Assembly: GCA_038521775.1 (NCBI GenBank)
Contig: JBCBKN010000251.1
Span: 1-7,051 of the forward strand
Length of the DNA stretch: 7,051 nt
Direction of reading: 5' to 3'
From: J013 sp038521775
Lineage (GTDB): Bacteria; Pseudomonadota; Alphaproteobacteria; Rhodobacterales; Rhodobacteraceae
The notes under the pieces are model-generated. The model ran no database searches, was not told the origin of the DNA, and worked only from the letters and a program-made list of their open reading frames with translations. Both the position numbers and the translations under genes were made by a program. Shown here one piece after another: positions 6,720 through 7,051 of this stretch (the stretch's first letter is position 1; the number at the start of each line of letters is the position of its first letter).

Positions 6720-6920
6720 CTTGCGCGGCATCATGCCCGCCGGGCGCGCCCGCCACCCGCCCCCGCGCGACATGTCCGCCACGCCAGCGACCTTTGGTGG
6801 AAAGCTCTGCCGCATCGGCCGTCGGATAGGGCGCAGGGGTGCGATGGCGGCAGTGCGCGGGGCCGCGGCCTCGACCGGGCATCCGGTGGATCGGCAATGC
6901 CGGGCGAGAAAAGATGCGCC

Positions 6921-6936
6921 CCGGGCCGCGGCCCGG
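6921..6936. repeat. Perfect 16-bp G+C palindrome
   Basis: CCGGGCCGCGGCCCGG is its own reverse complement and can form a six-pair stem with a four-base loop. It lies about 210 bp upstream of the transporter start, next to the A-rich spot at 6908-6913. It could be an operator or the end of a neighbouring transcript, but in DNA this rich in G+C a chance palindrome is also plausible. Confidence 0.4.
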
Positions 6937-7051
6937 CTTGTGACCGCGCCACGACCGGGCCCACCGCCCCGCGCCGCCTCGCGCCGTGTCGCACCGGGCG
7001 GGCGCCTGCGGCCCAGCGCCCCGACCGCCCCGGCAGCGCTTGTGCCGCCCC

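Larger units (their letters stand above)
6710..7051. other. Upstream region of the transporter, no gene seen
   Basis: Apart from the ribosome binding site just before the transporter, these 342 bp hold no convincing gene. Open frames on both strands give Arg/Ala/Gly/Pro-rich translations of the kind produced by any very G+C-rich DNA. The region should contain the promoter of the transporter (and possibly of metG), but no clear -35/-10 pair stands out. The only short A-rich spot is at 6908-6913. A 16-bp palindrome is listed separately. The right end may already belong to a gene beyond the window. Confidence 0.5.

Noticed and set aside
5772..6815. 347-codon minus-strand frame overlapping the transporter
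   Set aside because: Its translation is Gly/Arg/Ala-rich and lacks membrane helices, while the overlapping frame encodes a typical MFS permease.
6731..6994. 87-codon minus-strand gene upstream of the transporter
   Set aside because: The translation is Arg/Ala/Pro/Gly-rich, has no good ribosome binding site, and lies in DNA that opens several frames by composition alone.

Overview
The window is about two-thirds G+C and contains three protein-coding genes. It reads as chromosomal DNA of an alphaproteobacterium, most likely a member of the Rhodobacterales. This rests on the G+C-rich codon use, on the form of the methionyl-tRNA synthetase (single four-cysteine zinc knuckle, no C-terminal tRNA-binding domain, FSTS-type signature loop), and on the paralogue-rich style of c-di-GMP enzyme. 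The assignment is inferred from protein character, not from a database match.

Left part: positions 1-344 look non-coding and hold a striking block of short tandem repeats, a perfect 10-bp duplication followed by six copies of an 11/12-bp unit. A long plus-strand gene follows (345-3434). It encodes an inner-membrane c-di-GMP turnover protein: TM1, a large (~445 residue) periplasmic sensor, TM2, HAMP, GGDEF and EAL. Both catalytic domains keep their signature residues, so the protein could be bifunctional. The sensor is interrupted by a 108-bp array of nine 12-bp units encoding a Pro/Thr/Ala linker. The segment after it resembles the membrane-proximal half of TorS-like sensors.

Middle: positions 3435-3711 separate two converging genes. 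The region has several strong G+C hairpins and a three-copy degenerate repeat, and probably ends transcription from both sides.

Right part: two minus-strand genes, transcribed right to left. The first encodes a YcaD-like major facilitator superfamily transporter (5477-6709) and the second is metG (3712-5433). They are 43 bp apart, each has a good Shine-Dalgarno sequence, and they may be co-transcribed. The 342 bp to the right of the transporter start has no convincing gene and ends at the window edge.

There is no mobile element, CRISPR array, RNA gene or defence system. Nothing supports a new multi-gene system. The points most worth a second look are the architecture of the sensor in the GGDEF-EAL protein and the two unrelated repeat arrays, one before this gene and one inside it.
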